A stretch of 64,000 bases of DNA. Source: VXRJ01 sp965246995. GTDB taxonomy: Bacteria > Acidobacteriota > Vicinamibacteria > Vicinamibacterales > UBA8438. Of this stretch, positions 24,503 to 32,969 are shown piece after piece. Every line of letters starts with the position of its first letter. The first letter of the stretch is position 1. A model generated the notes under the pieces. That model was not told the origin of the DNA. It made no database searches and saw only the letters and a program-made list of their open reading frames with translations. The stretch spans positions 310,001 to 374,000 of the forward strand of contig OZ252008.1 in the NCBI GenBank assembly GCA_965246995.1, written 5' to 3'. The position numbers and the translations under genes were made by a program.

Positions 24503-25902
24503 TCTCGCGACGACAGGCACTCCGGATCGGCAGCTTCGGCGCGCTCGGCGCGACCCTGCCGGGCGGCGCGCTCACCGCGTGGGCCGCACAGCAGGCGCCG
24601 CCGCGCCGGCTCGTCGTGATCAGCCACTGCCACGGCTGGCCTTACGAGACCTGGCGGATGCGCTCCGAGGGTGTTTCGGAAGCGGAGCCGTGGGAGCTCG
24701 ATCTGAACCGGCTCGATGCCTCGGCGTTCAGCCAGCCGCTGGCGCCGCTCTACCCGCACCGCCGTCGCGTCCTCGCGGTCGACGGCCTCTCGCTCGCCAC
24801 GGCCGAACTCGACACCGGCGGCAACCGGCATGACCGTGGCTGGGTCCACGCCTGGACCGGCAACAATGCCAACTTCGCGGCCCGCGACACCCGGTCCGCC
24901 TCGGCTTCGCTCGATCAACTCGTGGCCGCGCACATCGCGCGCCCGGACCGGATGCCGTCGCTTGAGCTGTCGGTCGACGCGGCGCTGGAAGCCGGCCGCC
25001 CCATCGCCTACACGCCGGGCGGCATGCGGCTGCCGGTGGAGAACACGCCGCACGGCGCCTGGGAGCGGGTCTTCGGTCCCGCCTCGTCGGGCGATGCGGT
25101 CGGCGCCCGCCGCCGGACGGCGCTCGACTTCGCGTACCGCGAGTACCGCGCCCTGGCCCCGCGGATGCATGGCGCGGCGCGCGCCCGGCTCGATTCGCAC
25201 TTCGATCTCGTCGACCGTCTGGGCGGGCGGCTGGAGGGACTGGCCACGCTCACCTGCGAGGCGCCGGCCCGGCCGGCGGCCGCATTCGAGCAATACGATC
25301 GCCGCTTCGAGGCGTTCTCGGACATCATCGCCGCCGCGTTCAGTTGCGACATCACCCGCGTCGTTTCCCTTACGCTGGGCGAGATGCCGACCGCGGAATT
25401 CGGCGCCGCCGCGATCAGCGACAAGGTGCACAAGGGAATCGCGCACTACATCTACGACGATCCGGTGAAGTACGCCGCGATGACCGACTACGTGTCGCAC
25501 CATGCCCGCCAGGTGGCCCGCCTCGTCAGCGCGCTCGAGGCGATACCGGAAGCGGACGGCGGCTCCGTGATGGACCACACCCTCATCGTGTGGGGCTCCG
25601 AGCTGGGTGACGGCTGGCACGGCTACCGTCACTACTGCCCGGTGCTGATCGGCGGCGACTGGGCGTTCACGACGGGGCGGTACCTCTACTGGCCGCACAC
25701 GACCCCGGCGGAGATGCGCGTGCCGTCGCAGGTGATGGCGAGCGGCGCGACGGAGGTGTGCGGTCAGCCGCACCAGCGGCTGCTGGTGAGCGCGGCGCGC
25801 GCGATGGGACTCGATGTCGACCAGGTGGGCCTCGGCTTCGTCCGCGGGCAGCGGGGCGACTTCATTGACGTGAGCGGGCCGCTCGCCCGCCTGTCGGCCT
25901 GA
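24499..25902 (+). CDS. DUF1552 family exported protein
   Basis: This 467-residue protein begins with an SRRQALRIGSFGALGA Tat-type signal, followed by a DUF1552 domain: VVISHCHGWPYETWRM, a GNRHDRGWVHAWTGNN region, and the C-terminal VWGSELGDGWHGYRHYCPVLIGG. It is related in fold to DUF1501 and sulfatase-like proteins. The ATGA overlap with the DUF1592 gene and the close spacing to the PQQ propeller at 25907 indicate one operon. The true start is the ATG at 24499; a much longer open frame upstream is only the shadow of the previous gene. Confidence 0.87.
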   Translation: MISRRQALRIGSFGALGATLPGGALTAWAAQQAPPRRLVVISHCHGWPYETWRMRSEGVSEAEPWELDLNRLDASAFSQPLAPLYPHRRRVLAVDGLSLATAELDTGGNRHDRGWVHAWTGNNANFAARDTRSASASLDQLVAAHIARPDRMPSLELSVDAALEAGRPIAYTPGGMRLPVENTPHGAWERVFGPASSGDAVGARRRTALDFAYREYRALAPRMHGAARARLDSHFDLVDRLGGRLEGLATLTCEAPARPAAAFEQYDRRFEAFSDIIAAAFSCDITRVVSLTLGEMPTAEFGAAAISDKVHKGIAHYIYDDPVKYAAMTDYVSHHARQVARLVSALEAIPEADGGSVMDHTLIVWGSELGDGWHGYRHYCPVLIGGDWAFTTGRYLYWPHTTPAEMRVPSQVMASGATEVCGQPHQRLLVSAARAMGLDVDQVGLGFVRGQRGDFIDVSGPLARLSA

Positions 25903-25906
25903 GATC

Positions 25907-27268
25907 ATGACAATGGCACGCGTTCTTCCTGCTGTATTCGCCCTCGGCTGCGCCGCCTCCGGCGTGACCGCAGTGCTCGAGGCCGAGGACTGGCCGCAGT
26001 GGCGCGGCGTCCAACGCGACGCGATCTGGCGCGACACCGGCATCATCGAGCGGTTTCCCGCGGGCGGGTTGCGCGCAACCTGGCGGGTGCCCATCCGCGG
26101 CGGGTTCGCGGGCCCGGCCGTGGCGGACGGGCGGGTCTTCGTTCTCGACTACCAGGAGACACCCGGCAGCCGGACGATGGACGGCCACGAACGGCTGCTG
26201 GTGCTGGACGAGGAGACCGGCGCGCAGCTCTGGGAGGCGGAGTGGCCCGCCACCTACCGGAACATCCATGTGAAGTTCGCGAACGGGCCGCGCGTCACGC
26301 CGACGGTGCATGGCGACCGGGTGTACATCCTCGGCGCGGCCGGAATGCTGTCGTCCTTCGACACCGAGACCGGCGAACTCATCTGGCGGGTCGACACCGG
26401 CGCCGACTACGGCGTCACGGTGCCGGTCTTCGGTGTCTCGCAGTCACCGCTGGTCGAGGACGACTTGCTGATCGCGCTGCTGGGCGGCGAGCCGGACGCG
26501 ATGGTGGTCGCGTTCGATCGGGCGACTGGCGAGGAACGGTGGCGGGCGATCGAGGCGACGTTCGAGCCGGGTTATTCCTCGCCGATCGTGATCGACGCGG
26601 GCGGCGTCCGGCAGTTGATCGTCTGGCACGCCGGCGGGGTCGCCTCGCTCGACCCGGCGACCGGCGAGGCGTGGTGGGAGTACGACTTCGAGGTCCCGAG
26701 CGGCCTGACGATCAGCACGCCGGTGCGGAGTGGCCGTTACCTGTTGGTGTCGCAGATCGAGAACGGCGGCCTGATGCTGGCGTTGAATCCGGACCGGCCG
26801 GCGGCGCGGCCGCTCTGGGAGGGGGCCAATCTGGACCGGACCGACCACCCGCCGCAGGGGGCGACGCTCGGGACCGCGGTGATGGCGGACGGCGTGATGT
26901 ACGGCCTGAGCGGGTACGGCGAGTTCCGCGGGGTCGATGCGTCCACCGGCGAGCGCCTCTGGTCTACCTGGGACTTGACCCCGCTGGAACGGTGGGGGAA
27001 TTCGTATCTGGTGCAGCACGAAGACCGCTGGTTCGTCATCAACGAGACCGGTGAGCTGGTGATCGCGCGGTTCACGCCGGCGGGTTACGAGGAAATCGAC
27101 CGGACGCTGCTGATGACGCCGAACACGCAGACGCAAGGGGGTGCCTCCGGCCGCTGGGACGACCGCCCGGTCCTCTGGGCGCATCCGGCGTTCGCGAACC
27201 AGCATGTCGTTGTCCGGAACGAGACCGAGGTGGTCCGCCTGACGATGGCGGCCAGCGACTACGAGTAG
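25907..27268 (+). CDS. Secreted PQQ-like beta-propeller protein (BamB-like)
   Basis: About 453 residues with a signal peptide and repeated propeller blades of the PQQ/BamB type: DWPQWRGVQRDAIW at the start, then LLVLDEETGAQLWE, FDTETGELIWRVDTG, VVAFDRATGEERWR, LDPATGEAWWEY and DASTGERLWSTWD. No CAACH heme or dehydrogenase Asp/Glu pattern was noticed, so it may be structural or substrate-binding rather than a quinoprotein enzyme. It starts 4 bases after the DUF1552 stop and is probably co-transcribed. Its neighbour at 27283 is of similar architecture. Confidence 0.8.
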   Translation: MTMARVLPAVFALGCAASGVTAVLEAEDWPQWRGVQRDAIWRDTGIIERFPAGGLRATWRVPIRGGFAGPAVADGRVFVLDYQETPGSRTMDGHERLLVLDEETGAQLWEAEWPATYRNIHVKFANGPRVTPTVHGDRVYILGAAGMLSSFDTETGELIWRVDTGADYGVTVPVFGVSQSPLVEDDLLIALLGGEPDAMVVAFDRATGEERWRAIEATFEPGYSSPIVIDAGGVRQLIVWHAGGVASLDPATGEAWWEYDFEVPSGLTISTPVRSGRYLLVSQIENGGLMLALNPDRPAARPLWEGANLDRTDHPPQGATLGTAVMADGVMYGLSGYGEFRGVDASTGERLWSTWDLTPLERWGNSYLVQHEDRWFVINETGELVIARFTPAGYEEIDRTLLMTPNTQTQGGASGRWDDRPVLWAHPAFANQHVVVRNETEVVRLTMAASDYE

Positions 27269-27282
27269 GGGTTGAAATAAGG

Positions 27283-28590
27283 ATGCGTAAACTCGCGATG
27301 CGATCGATGACGGGCGGCGCGCTACTGCTGGCGCTCGTGCTGCCACTGATCCCGGCCGCGGCCCAGGAAGGTGACGCCTGGCGTCAGTGGGGCGGGCCGA
27401 GCGGCGACTTCATCCTGACGGAGGCGGCAGGGCTGGCTGATGCCTGGCCGGACTCCGGGCCACGAGAGATCTGGAGCCGCCCGCTCGGCGCTGGACACTC
27501 CGCCATCATCACGGCCGACGGCCAGCTGTTCACGATGTACCGCGAGGCGTACGGCGAAGGGGGCAAATCGCCCTGGAACCGCGAGGAAACCGTCATTGCG
27601 CTCGATGCGGAGACCGGGGAGACGCTCTGGGAGTACTCGTATCCCTCGGACGTGCAGGATTTCGGCCAGGGGGCCGGGCCGCACGCCACGCCGCTGCTCG
27701 AGAACGGCCGGCTGTTCACCGTCGGCACGAACAAGGAGCTGCACGTCTTCGATCCGGCAACCGGCGAACTGATCTGGTCGCGTAACTTCGTCACCGACTT
27801 CGGCGCGCCGCCGCTCCTGATCCGGTCGATGATCAAGTCGGGCTACGGTGCGAGTCCGCTGCCGTACGGCGACACGATCATCATGCAGGTGGGGGGACCG
27901 GGGCAGTCGGTGATGGCGCTCCGGCAGTCGGATGGCGAAGTCGTCTGGCGGAGCGGCAGCTTCCTCGTTTCCGAGGCGCCGGCCGGCCTGATCTCGGTCG
28001 ACGGCGAGGAGCAGGTGGTGGTCTTCGCCGGTCAGGCCGTGGTCGGCATGAACCCGGTCAACGGCGACGTGCTCTGGGCGCATCCGCACGACGCGGGGAA
28101 CGACTTCAACTTCCAGGTGCCGCTCTGGAACGATACCGACGACATCCTGTTTCTTTCCTCCGGCTATATCGCGGGCAGCCGGGCGATTCGCCTGATTCGC
28201 GACGGTGACATCACGCGGACCGAGGAGCTGTGGTACGACCCGCAGCTCCGGTTCACGTTCCTGAACACGCTCCGGCTCGGCGACTTCGTCTACGGCACGA
28301 GCGGCCAGGGCGCGACGGCGATCATGACGGCGACGCAGGTGGAAACGGGCGAGACCGTCTGGCGCCAGCGCGGCTTCAGCCGGGCGAGCCTCCTGCATGC
28401 GGACGGCAAGGTGATCATCCTGGAGGAGGATGGCGACTTGTCACTCACGCAGATGACGCCGTCCGGGATGACGACGCTGTCGAGCGCGCCGATCTTCAAC
28501 TCGCGCGCCTGGACCGCCCCGACGCTGGTGGGTACGACGCTCTACGCCCGCGACCGGGAACGGATCGTCGCCCTCGATCTGGCGGAGTAG
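27283..28590 (+). CDS. Secreted PQQ-like beta-propeller protein
   Basis: A 435-residue protein with signal peptide (LLLALVLPLIPAAAQ) and propeller repeats EGDAWRQWGGPSGDF, IALDAETGETLWEYSYP, VFDPATGELIWSRNF, LRQSDGEVVWRSGS and MNPVNGDVLWAHPHD. It is homologous to the 25907 protein but clearly diverged. Together they form a small operon after DUF1592/DUF1552. AAGG sits just before the ATG. I infer a role in binding or oxidising small alcohols or sugars, or a scaffold for the DUF pair. No enzyme can be assigned. Confidence 0.8.
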   Translation: MRKLAMRSMTGGALLLALVLPLIPAAAQEGDAWRQWGGPSGDFILTEAAGLADAWPDSGPREIWSRPLGAGHSAIITADGQLFTMYREAYGEGGKSPWNREETVIALDAETGETLWEYSYPSDVQDFGQGAGPHATPLLENGRLFTVGTNKELHVFDPATGELIWSRNFVTDFGAPPLLIRSMIKSGYGASPLPYGDTIIMQVGGPGQSVMALRQSDGEVVWRSGSFLVSEAPAGLISVDGEEQVVVFAGQAVVGMNPVNGDVLWAHPHDAGNDFNFQVPLWNDTDDILFLSSGYIAGSRAIRLIRDGDITRTEELWYDPQLRFTFLNTLRLGDFVYGTSGQGATAIMTATQVETGETVWRQRGFSRASLLHADGKVIILEEDGDLSLTQMTPSGMTTLSSAPIFNSRAWTAPTLVGTTLYARDRERIVALDLAE

Positions 28591-28633
28591 CTGGCGCGCT
28601 GCGCCGGCGTCTCGTGCTTCCCGGCATGCGCTG

Positions 28634-29164
28634 CTACCGTTGCTGCTCGGTGAAGTCCTTGCAGGGCATCGCCCAGGTTTCGCACGACCCGACCGGCTGA
28701 TCCTTCAGATAGACGAGGCGGTTCAGCGTCTCGCCCTCCGGCGTCGTTGTCCGGACTTCGATGGTCAGCCGCTGCCCGCCGTCGGCGAGCGCCATCACTT
28801 CGTGCATCCGCATCTCGCCCTGCGTTCCTTCGGCGACGAGTTGATGCCCGTCCCAGCGGGATGATGCGCGCATCGTGGTGTCACGCCCCACCGGGATCGT
28901 CCCCTCGGCGCCCGGTGTCCACGACCAGGCCTTCAACCCGTTCGTCTCCGTGCCGACAATCAGCGTGCCGTTCGCCGCCTGCGTGATGAACAGCCGATCG
29001 ATCGATGCGCCCCCCCGTCCGCCACTGAACGCCGGGGGCGTGATGTCGCTTGCCTCCCGGTCGAGCGTCCAGTAACCGGAGAAATCGGGAGTCTGGGCGG
29101 AGACGACGGCCGGGCCGGCCATGGCGAGAAGGAACGTGACGGCGAGCATGAGGGTGCTCCGCAT
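28634..29164 (-). CDS. Small exported protein, lipocalin-like, unknown function
   Basis: This 176-residue protein has a signal peptide ending near VVSAQTPD, followed by DFSGYWTLDREASD, a common opening of acidobacterial exported beta-rich proteins. Alternating beta strands (TLIVGTETNGLKAWSW, MRASSRWDGHQLVAEG, RLTIEVRTTTPEGE) suggest a lipocalin-like barrel. No family is assigned. It is convergent with the PQQ propeller upstream and followed by hipA on the same strand. Confidence 0.7.
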   Translation of the reverse strand: MRSTLMLAVTFLLAMAGPAVVSAQTPDFSGYWTLDREASDITPPAFSGGRGGASIDRLFITQAANGTLIVGTETNGLKAWSWTPGAEGTIPVGRDTTMRASSRWDGHQLVAEGTQGEMRMHEVMALADGGQRLTIEVRTTTPEGETLNRLVYLKDQPVGSCETWAMPCKDFTEQQR

Positions 29165-29175
29165 CGGGCGGTACT

Positions 29176-30444
29176 CTACCCGATCGATGCGCTCGGTGCG
29201 GCGGCGATCGGCACCCGGGTCAGGTGCCCGTCGATGGCTGCGATGGTGGCTCCCGGCAGGCCGAGATGGGTCTTCTCGGAGGCCCAGGCGTCATGAAACC
29301 GCTCGACGGTCTCGCGTGCGGTCTTGAGAACAATGGTGCGGGGCAGGAAGGCCTTGTCCGCGAGACTGCGCAGTTCGGCCATGGAAAACTGGGAGAACTC
29401 CTTCGAGTGGACGCACTTCAACGCCATGGTGTCGTCGGGGAGGTACGCAATCGTGGAGACGTAGTCGTACGCCGGCCCGAGCGCCGCCGTCCGGCGGTCG
29501 GGATAGCGAAGCGACCAGTTCTTCAGATGCATGTCCGCGTTGCCGATCAGTGCGTTGAAAACCAGTCGCCGAATGAACTCGGTGATACCCGGCTCTCCCG
29601 TTTCGGTCCAGATGACGTGGGCGATGTTCCGGTAACTGGCGCGTCCATACTTGTCTTCCGGGTAGAGGCCGAACACCTGTGCGAAATCCTCCACGTGCAC
29701 CGTGCTGCCGTCGTCCGCCCGGTCGAAACGCCGGACCGCGAACGCCGTATCGCCGATCCTGCCGATTCCCTCCGGGAGGTTGGCGATATCCCGAACGGGG
29801 AGCAGGCGGGTTTCCGGGACATCGACACCGATACGCCGGGCGAGCGTCATCATCGCCTGTTCGTTCTCCGGAAGCCGGTCGAAGGTCGGCGATGGCAGCT
29901 TGACAATCCACGAACCTCCGACGCCGCGGGCCGGGATCGTGAGTCCGCCCGCCGTCTCGGCGACGGCGGAAAACTTCAACTGCATGCCGGCGAGCGAGAA
30001 CCGGAACGGCCGGTCGTCGCGCGGGTGATCATCGGAAGGCTGGTCGACCCGCTGCGCGACCTGCCCCGGGATCGGCCGGCTCGGCGCCGGGCGGACCGTC
30101 ACCGCTCCGGGCAGGTCGTCGCCCAGCGCCCAGAGCAGGAAGAACTCGCGCTGCGACTTGACGCCGGCGCGTCGCGCCAGATAGTCGCGCAAGGCGCCTT
30201 CCGGCAACAGGTTCGAGAAGTACGGGAGAAGGCGTGGACGTGTCGGCGGATGGTCGACAAGCAGGCCGCCCAGGTCGTCCTTGAATGCGAGGCTCAGCGT
30301 GTCGCGCCCAGGATCATCGATGTAATCGCGGCTGAACGCGAAGGCGACCCGGTCGTCGCCGAGGCGGTGGAGGGTGCCGATCAGCTCTCCGTGGAGGCGC
30401 ACCTCCAGCAGATCAACGTGGGCCACCGGCGGCATCCTCGACAT
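29176..30444 (-). CDS. hipA: HipA-family Ser/Thr kinase toxin
   Basis: About 422 residues with the HipA N-terminal domain (LEVRLHGELIGTL) and kinase core: SLAGMQLKFS (P-loop), GGSWIVKLP (nucleotide-binding Lys), AVRRFDR, and the catalytic NADMHLKNWS, then LGPAYDYVST. HipA kinases phosphorylate tRNA synthetases such as GltX and induce dormancy. The gene lies after hipB with overlapping frames, so co-translation is expected. The start is ambiguous: ATG 30444, ATG 30435 and TTG 30450 are all in frame with no clear ribosome-binding site, which is common for a coupled gene. Confidence 0.88.
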   Translation of the reverse strand: MSRMPPVAHVDLLEVRLHGELIGTLHRLGDDRVAFAFSRDYIDDPGRDTLSLAFKDDLGGLLVDHPPTRPRLLPYFSNLLPEGALRDYLARRAGVKSQREFFLLWALGDDLPGAVTVRPAPSRPIPGQVAQRVDQPSDDHPRDDRPFRFSLAGMQLKFSAVAETAGGLTIPARGVGGSWIVKLPSPTFDRLPENEQAMMTLARRIGVDVPETRLLPVRDIANLPEGIGRIGDTAFAVRRFDRADDGSTVHVEDFAQVFGLYPEDKYGRASYRNIAHVIWTETGEPGITEFIRRLVFNALIGNADMHLKNWSLRYPDRRTAALGPAYDYVSTIAYLPDDTMALKCVHSKEFSQFSMAELRSLADKAFLPRTIVLKTARETVERFHDAWASEKTHLGLPGATIAAIDGHLTRVPIAAAPSASIG

Positions 30445-30733
30445 CGTCAAGACGGTAGGCTGGCCTTGGCTTGCGAGGCGCGGCAGACCGGTGCGACTGG
30501 ATGATGTTGCGGACAGCCGGCGCCAGCGGGCGCGGCACGAGCATCATCTCCAGGTCGAGGACGCGGGCCAGCTCGATCAGGTTCGGCAGGCGGATATCGA
30601 CCGCGGCGTTCTCAATCCTGGAAATATGCGCCTGCGTCAGCCCGGTCCGGGCGCTCAGTTCGCGCTGGCTCAGGCCCTTGGCAAGCCGTGCCGCCTTGAG
30701 TCTTTCGGCCGCTCGCGCCATCGACTCGCCCAT
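30413..30733 (-). CDS. hipB: HipB-type XRE antitoxin and repressor
   Basis: A 106-residue protein with a helix-turn-helix domain (RLKAARLAKGLSQRELSART, then LTQAHISRIENAAVD), extended by a C-terminal tail that probably contacts HipA. It represses its operon and neutralises HipA. It overlaps hipA by 11 to 38 bases depending on the hipA start. The ATG at 30733 lies directly after a palindromic operator, and a second in-frame ATG is at 30721. Its promoter is separate from the upstream quinoprotein gene. Confidence 0.85.
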   Translation of the reverse strand: MGESMARAAERLKAARLAKGLSQRELSARTGLTQAHISRIENAAVDIRLPNLIELARVLDLEMMLVPRPLAPAVRNIIQSHRSAAPRKPRPAYRLDDVEDAAGGPR

Positions 30734-30744
30734 GCGATATAGTA

Positions 30745-30765
30745 TAGCGCATATATAGTGCGCTA
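30745..30765. promoter_or_regulatory. Palindromic operator of hipBA
   Basis: TAGCGCA and TGCGCTA are 7 bp arms around a 7-bp TATATAG centre. The AT-rich palindrome extends imperfectly to GATATAG on both sides. It lies 12 bp before the hipB ATG. A TATACT on the minus strand at 30739-30744 would be the -10 element, so the palindrome covers the promoter, as expected of an autorepressed toxin-antitoxin operon. Confidence 0.6.
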
Positions 30766-30796
30766 GATATAGTTTAAGTCGTCCATGTGCGCGCGC

Positions 30797-32812
30797 TTAA
30801 TCAGGCAGCGCGAGTGCGACGAGCGAGCCGGGGAGGCGGTCGGGACCGCCGCTGATCGGCATCACCAGGTACTGCCTGCCCTGGTGCATGTAGGTGGCCG
30901 GAATGCTGTTGGTCGGCGCGGGGATATCGACCGCCGCAACCTGCTCGCCGGTCGCCTTGTTGACGGCGCGGAACTTCGCCTCGCCGCCGCGGCCTTCGCC
31001 ATACATCAGCAGCGTGTCGGTCACGAGCACCGTGGCATGCGTCGGCTGGCCGGTGTTGCCGATGTCGATTCCCTGCAGCAGCCGGTGGTTCCGGAACCGC
31101 TCGGGGGTATCGCCGTTCGGGATCGACCAGAGGATCTCGCCCTGGTTCAGATCGATCGCGGTGATGCTGCCGTAAGGGGGCTTGTAGATCGGGATCCCCT
31201 CGATCCGCAGACCGCCGCCGCCGTCGCCGCTCACCCAGTCCGCCACGGTCTGGCCGACGGGGTTCGGATCCTGCGCGTCCACTTCAGCGCCCGGCACGAG
31301 GAACGGCGACCCGCACGACCGGATGTGCGCCGTGTAGAGGACGCCGGTCGTCGGGTCGACCGCGCTGCCTCCCAGGATGTTCGTGCCGCCGTTGCCGCCC
31401 GGGCAGAGCAGGGCGCCCCGCTTGCCGCGGTCGTTGTCACGGTGGAGCGGCGGCGTGAACAGCGGCCCATGCTCGTACTGGTTCAGGATATCGAGGGCCC
31501 GCTGCCGGAGTTCCGGCGTGAAGTCGATCAGGTCGTCCTCGTTGATCCCCTGCATCTCGTAGGGGGGCGGCTTCGTCGGGTGGGGCTGCGTCGGCGAGTA
31601 GTACTCGCCCGGCACGTAGCCGCGCGGCGCCGACCGCTCCTCGATGGGCCAGATCGGTTCGCCCGTCTCGCGGTTCAGCACGTAGGCGTACGACTGCTTG
31701 GTGGTCTGGACGATGGCGGGGATCGTCTCTCCGTCCACCTCGATATCCACCAGGTTCGGCGCGGTTGGGTTGTCGTAGTTCCAGATGTCGTGGTGGACCG
31801 TCTGGAAGTGCCAGCGCCGCTCGCCGGTCCGGATGTCGAGGGCCAGGATGCTGGTGGCGAAGAGGTTGTCGCCCGGATGGAAGCCGCCATAGTGGTCGTT
31901 GGTCGGCGGGTCGGTGACGATGTAGACGAGACCCAGCTCCGAGTCGGCCGAGAGCGGCGCCCACGCCGAGACGTTGCCCGTCCAGCGCCACGCGTCGTTC
32001 TCCCACGTGTCGAAGCCGAACTCGCTCTCGGACTGCGGGATGACGTTGAACTTCCAGAGATGGTCGCCCGATGAGGCGTCGTAGGCGAGGATGTGGCCCG
32101 GGACGTTCTCCTGGCGGGTCTGCCGGTAGCCCTGCTCATGCGAGTTGCCGACGACAACGACGCCGTTCACCACCATCGGCGGCGACGAGTTCGTGATGTA
32201 GCCCACCTCGGAGGGGAGGCCGTCGGTCGGGTGGTACTCGTAGCCGAAGTCGGCCAGCAGGTCGATGGTGCCGTTATCGCCGAAGTTCTCGATCGGATAG
32301 CCGGTGTCGGGGTCGAGCGCGTGCAGGAAGAAGCCGGGCGTCACGACGTAGATCCGGCCCTCGCCGTCGACCTGCCCGTAGGAGACCCCCTTGCCGTAGT
32401 TCTTCCGCATCGAGCGCTCCCACCGCTGGGTGGGCGGCTCGCGGAAGGTCCAGAGCGTTTCGCCGGTCGCGGGGTCGAGCGCCACGACGGTCCGCCGGTA
32501 GCCGGCGACGCCGAACAGCTTGCCTTCGGCGTAGATGGGCGTGGACCGGAGCAGGCCGTCGACCTGCGGGCCGAAGTTGTCGGCGCGCCAGACCCACGCC
32601 ACCTCCAGGTCGCCGAAGTTCTCGGCATTGATCTGATCCAGCGGCGCGTAGCGCGAACTCCGTTCGTCAGCGCCCCAGTGTGTCCAGCCGCCGGACTGCG
32701 CGGCGGCGGGGGACGCGCCGACTGCCGCGGCAAACGCGGCCAGGGATGCCGTCACGATGAGCGCGCGCCAGGGCATCCGGGACAGGGCTGCCGCTCCAAG
32801 GGTCGTCTTCAC
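30797..32812 (-). CDS. PQQ-dependent dehydrogenase (GDH-type), exported
   Basis: A 671-residue protein with a signal peptide and an eight-bladed quinoprotein propeller. Motifs include GWTHWGADERSSRYAPLDQI, VALDPATGETLWTFREPP, VVTPGFFLHALDPDTGYPI, VHHDIWNYDNPTAPNLVDI, and PHPTKPPPYEMQGINEDDL. The VHHDxWDxD-like motif and overall length match membrane-type glucose dehydrogenase relatives, but the transmembrane anchor is absent, so this is a soluble periplasmic form. The substrate cannot be predicted. GTG start with GAGGAG upstream. A paralogue is at 53599. Confidence 0.86.
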   Translation of the reverse strand: MKTTLGAAALSRMPWRALIVTASLAAFAAAVGASPAAAQSGGWTHWGADERSSRYAPLDQINAENFGDLEVAWVWRADNFGPQVDGLLRSTPIYAEGKLFGVAGYRRTVVALDPATGETLWTFREPPTQRWERSMRKNYGKGVSYGQVDGEGRIYVVTPGFFLHALDPDTGYPIENFGDNGTIDLLADFGYEYHPTDGLPSEVGYITNSSPPMVVNGVVVVGNSHEQGYRQTRQENVPGHILAYDASSGDHLWKFNVIPQSESEFGFDTWENDAWRWTGNVSAWAPLSADSELGLVYIVTDPPTNDHYGGFHPGDNLFATSILALDIRTGERRWHFQTVHHDIWNYDNPTAPNLVDIEVDGETIPAIVQTTKQSYAYVLNRETGEPIWPIEERSAPRGYVPGEYYSPTQPHPTKPPPYEMQGINEDDLIDFTPELRQRALDILNQYEHGPLFTPPLHRDNDRGKRGALLCPGGNGGTNILGGSAVDPTTGVLYTAHIRSCGSPFLVPGAEVDAQDPNPVGQTVADWVSGDGGGGLRIEGIPIYKPPYGSITAIDLNQGEILWSIPNGDTPERFRNHRLLQGIDIGNTGQPTHATVLVTDTLLMYGEGRGGEAKFRAVNKATGEQVAAVDIPAPTNSIPATYMHQGRQYLVMPISGGPDRLPGSLVALALPD

Positions 32813-32969
32813 GGTGTGTTCTCCTCGGTGACCGCGCGGGTGCGGCCAGTCGTCTCAGGTTGCAGCCACGCATCCTAGACGAGAGCGGTGCCGCGCGCCA
32901 GGCGCCGGCGGCGATCCCGGCGGCGATCACCGTCGCGGCGGCGCCCCGGGATAGAATTTACGGATCCCC

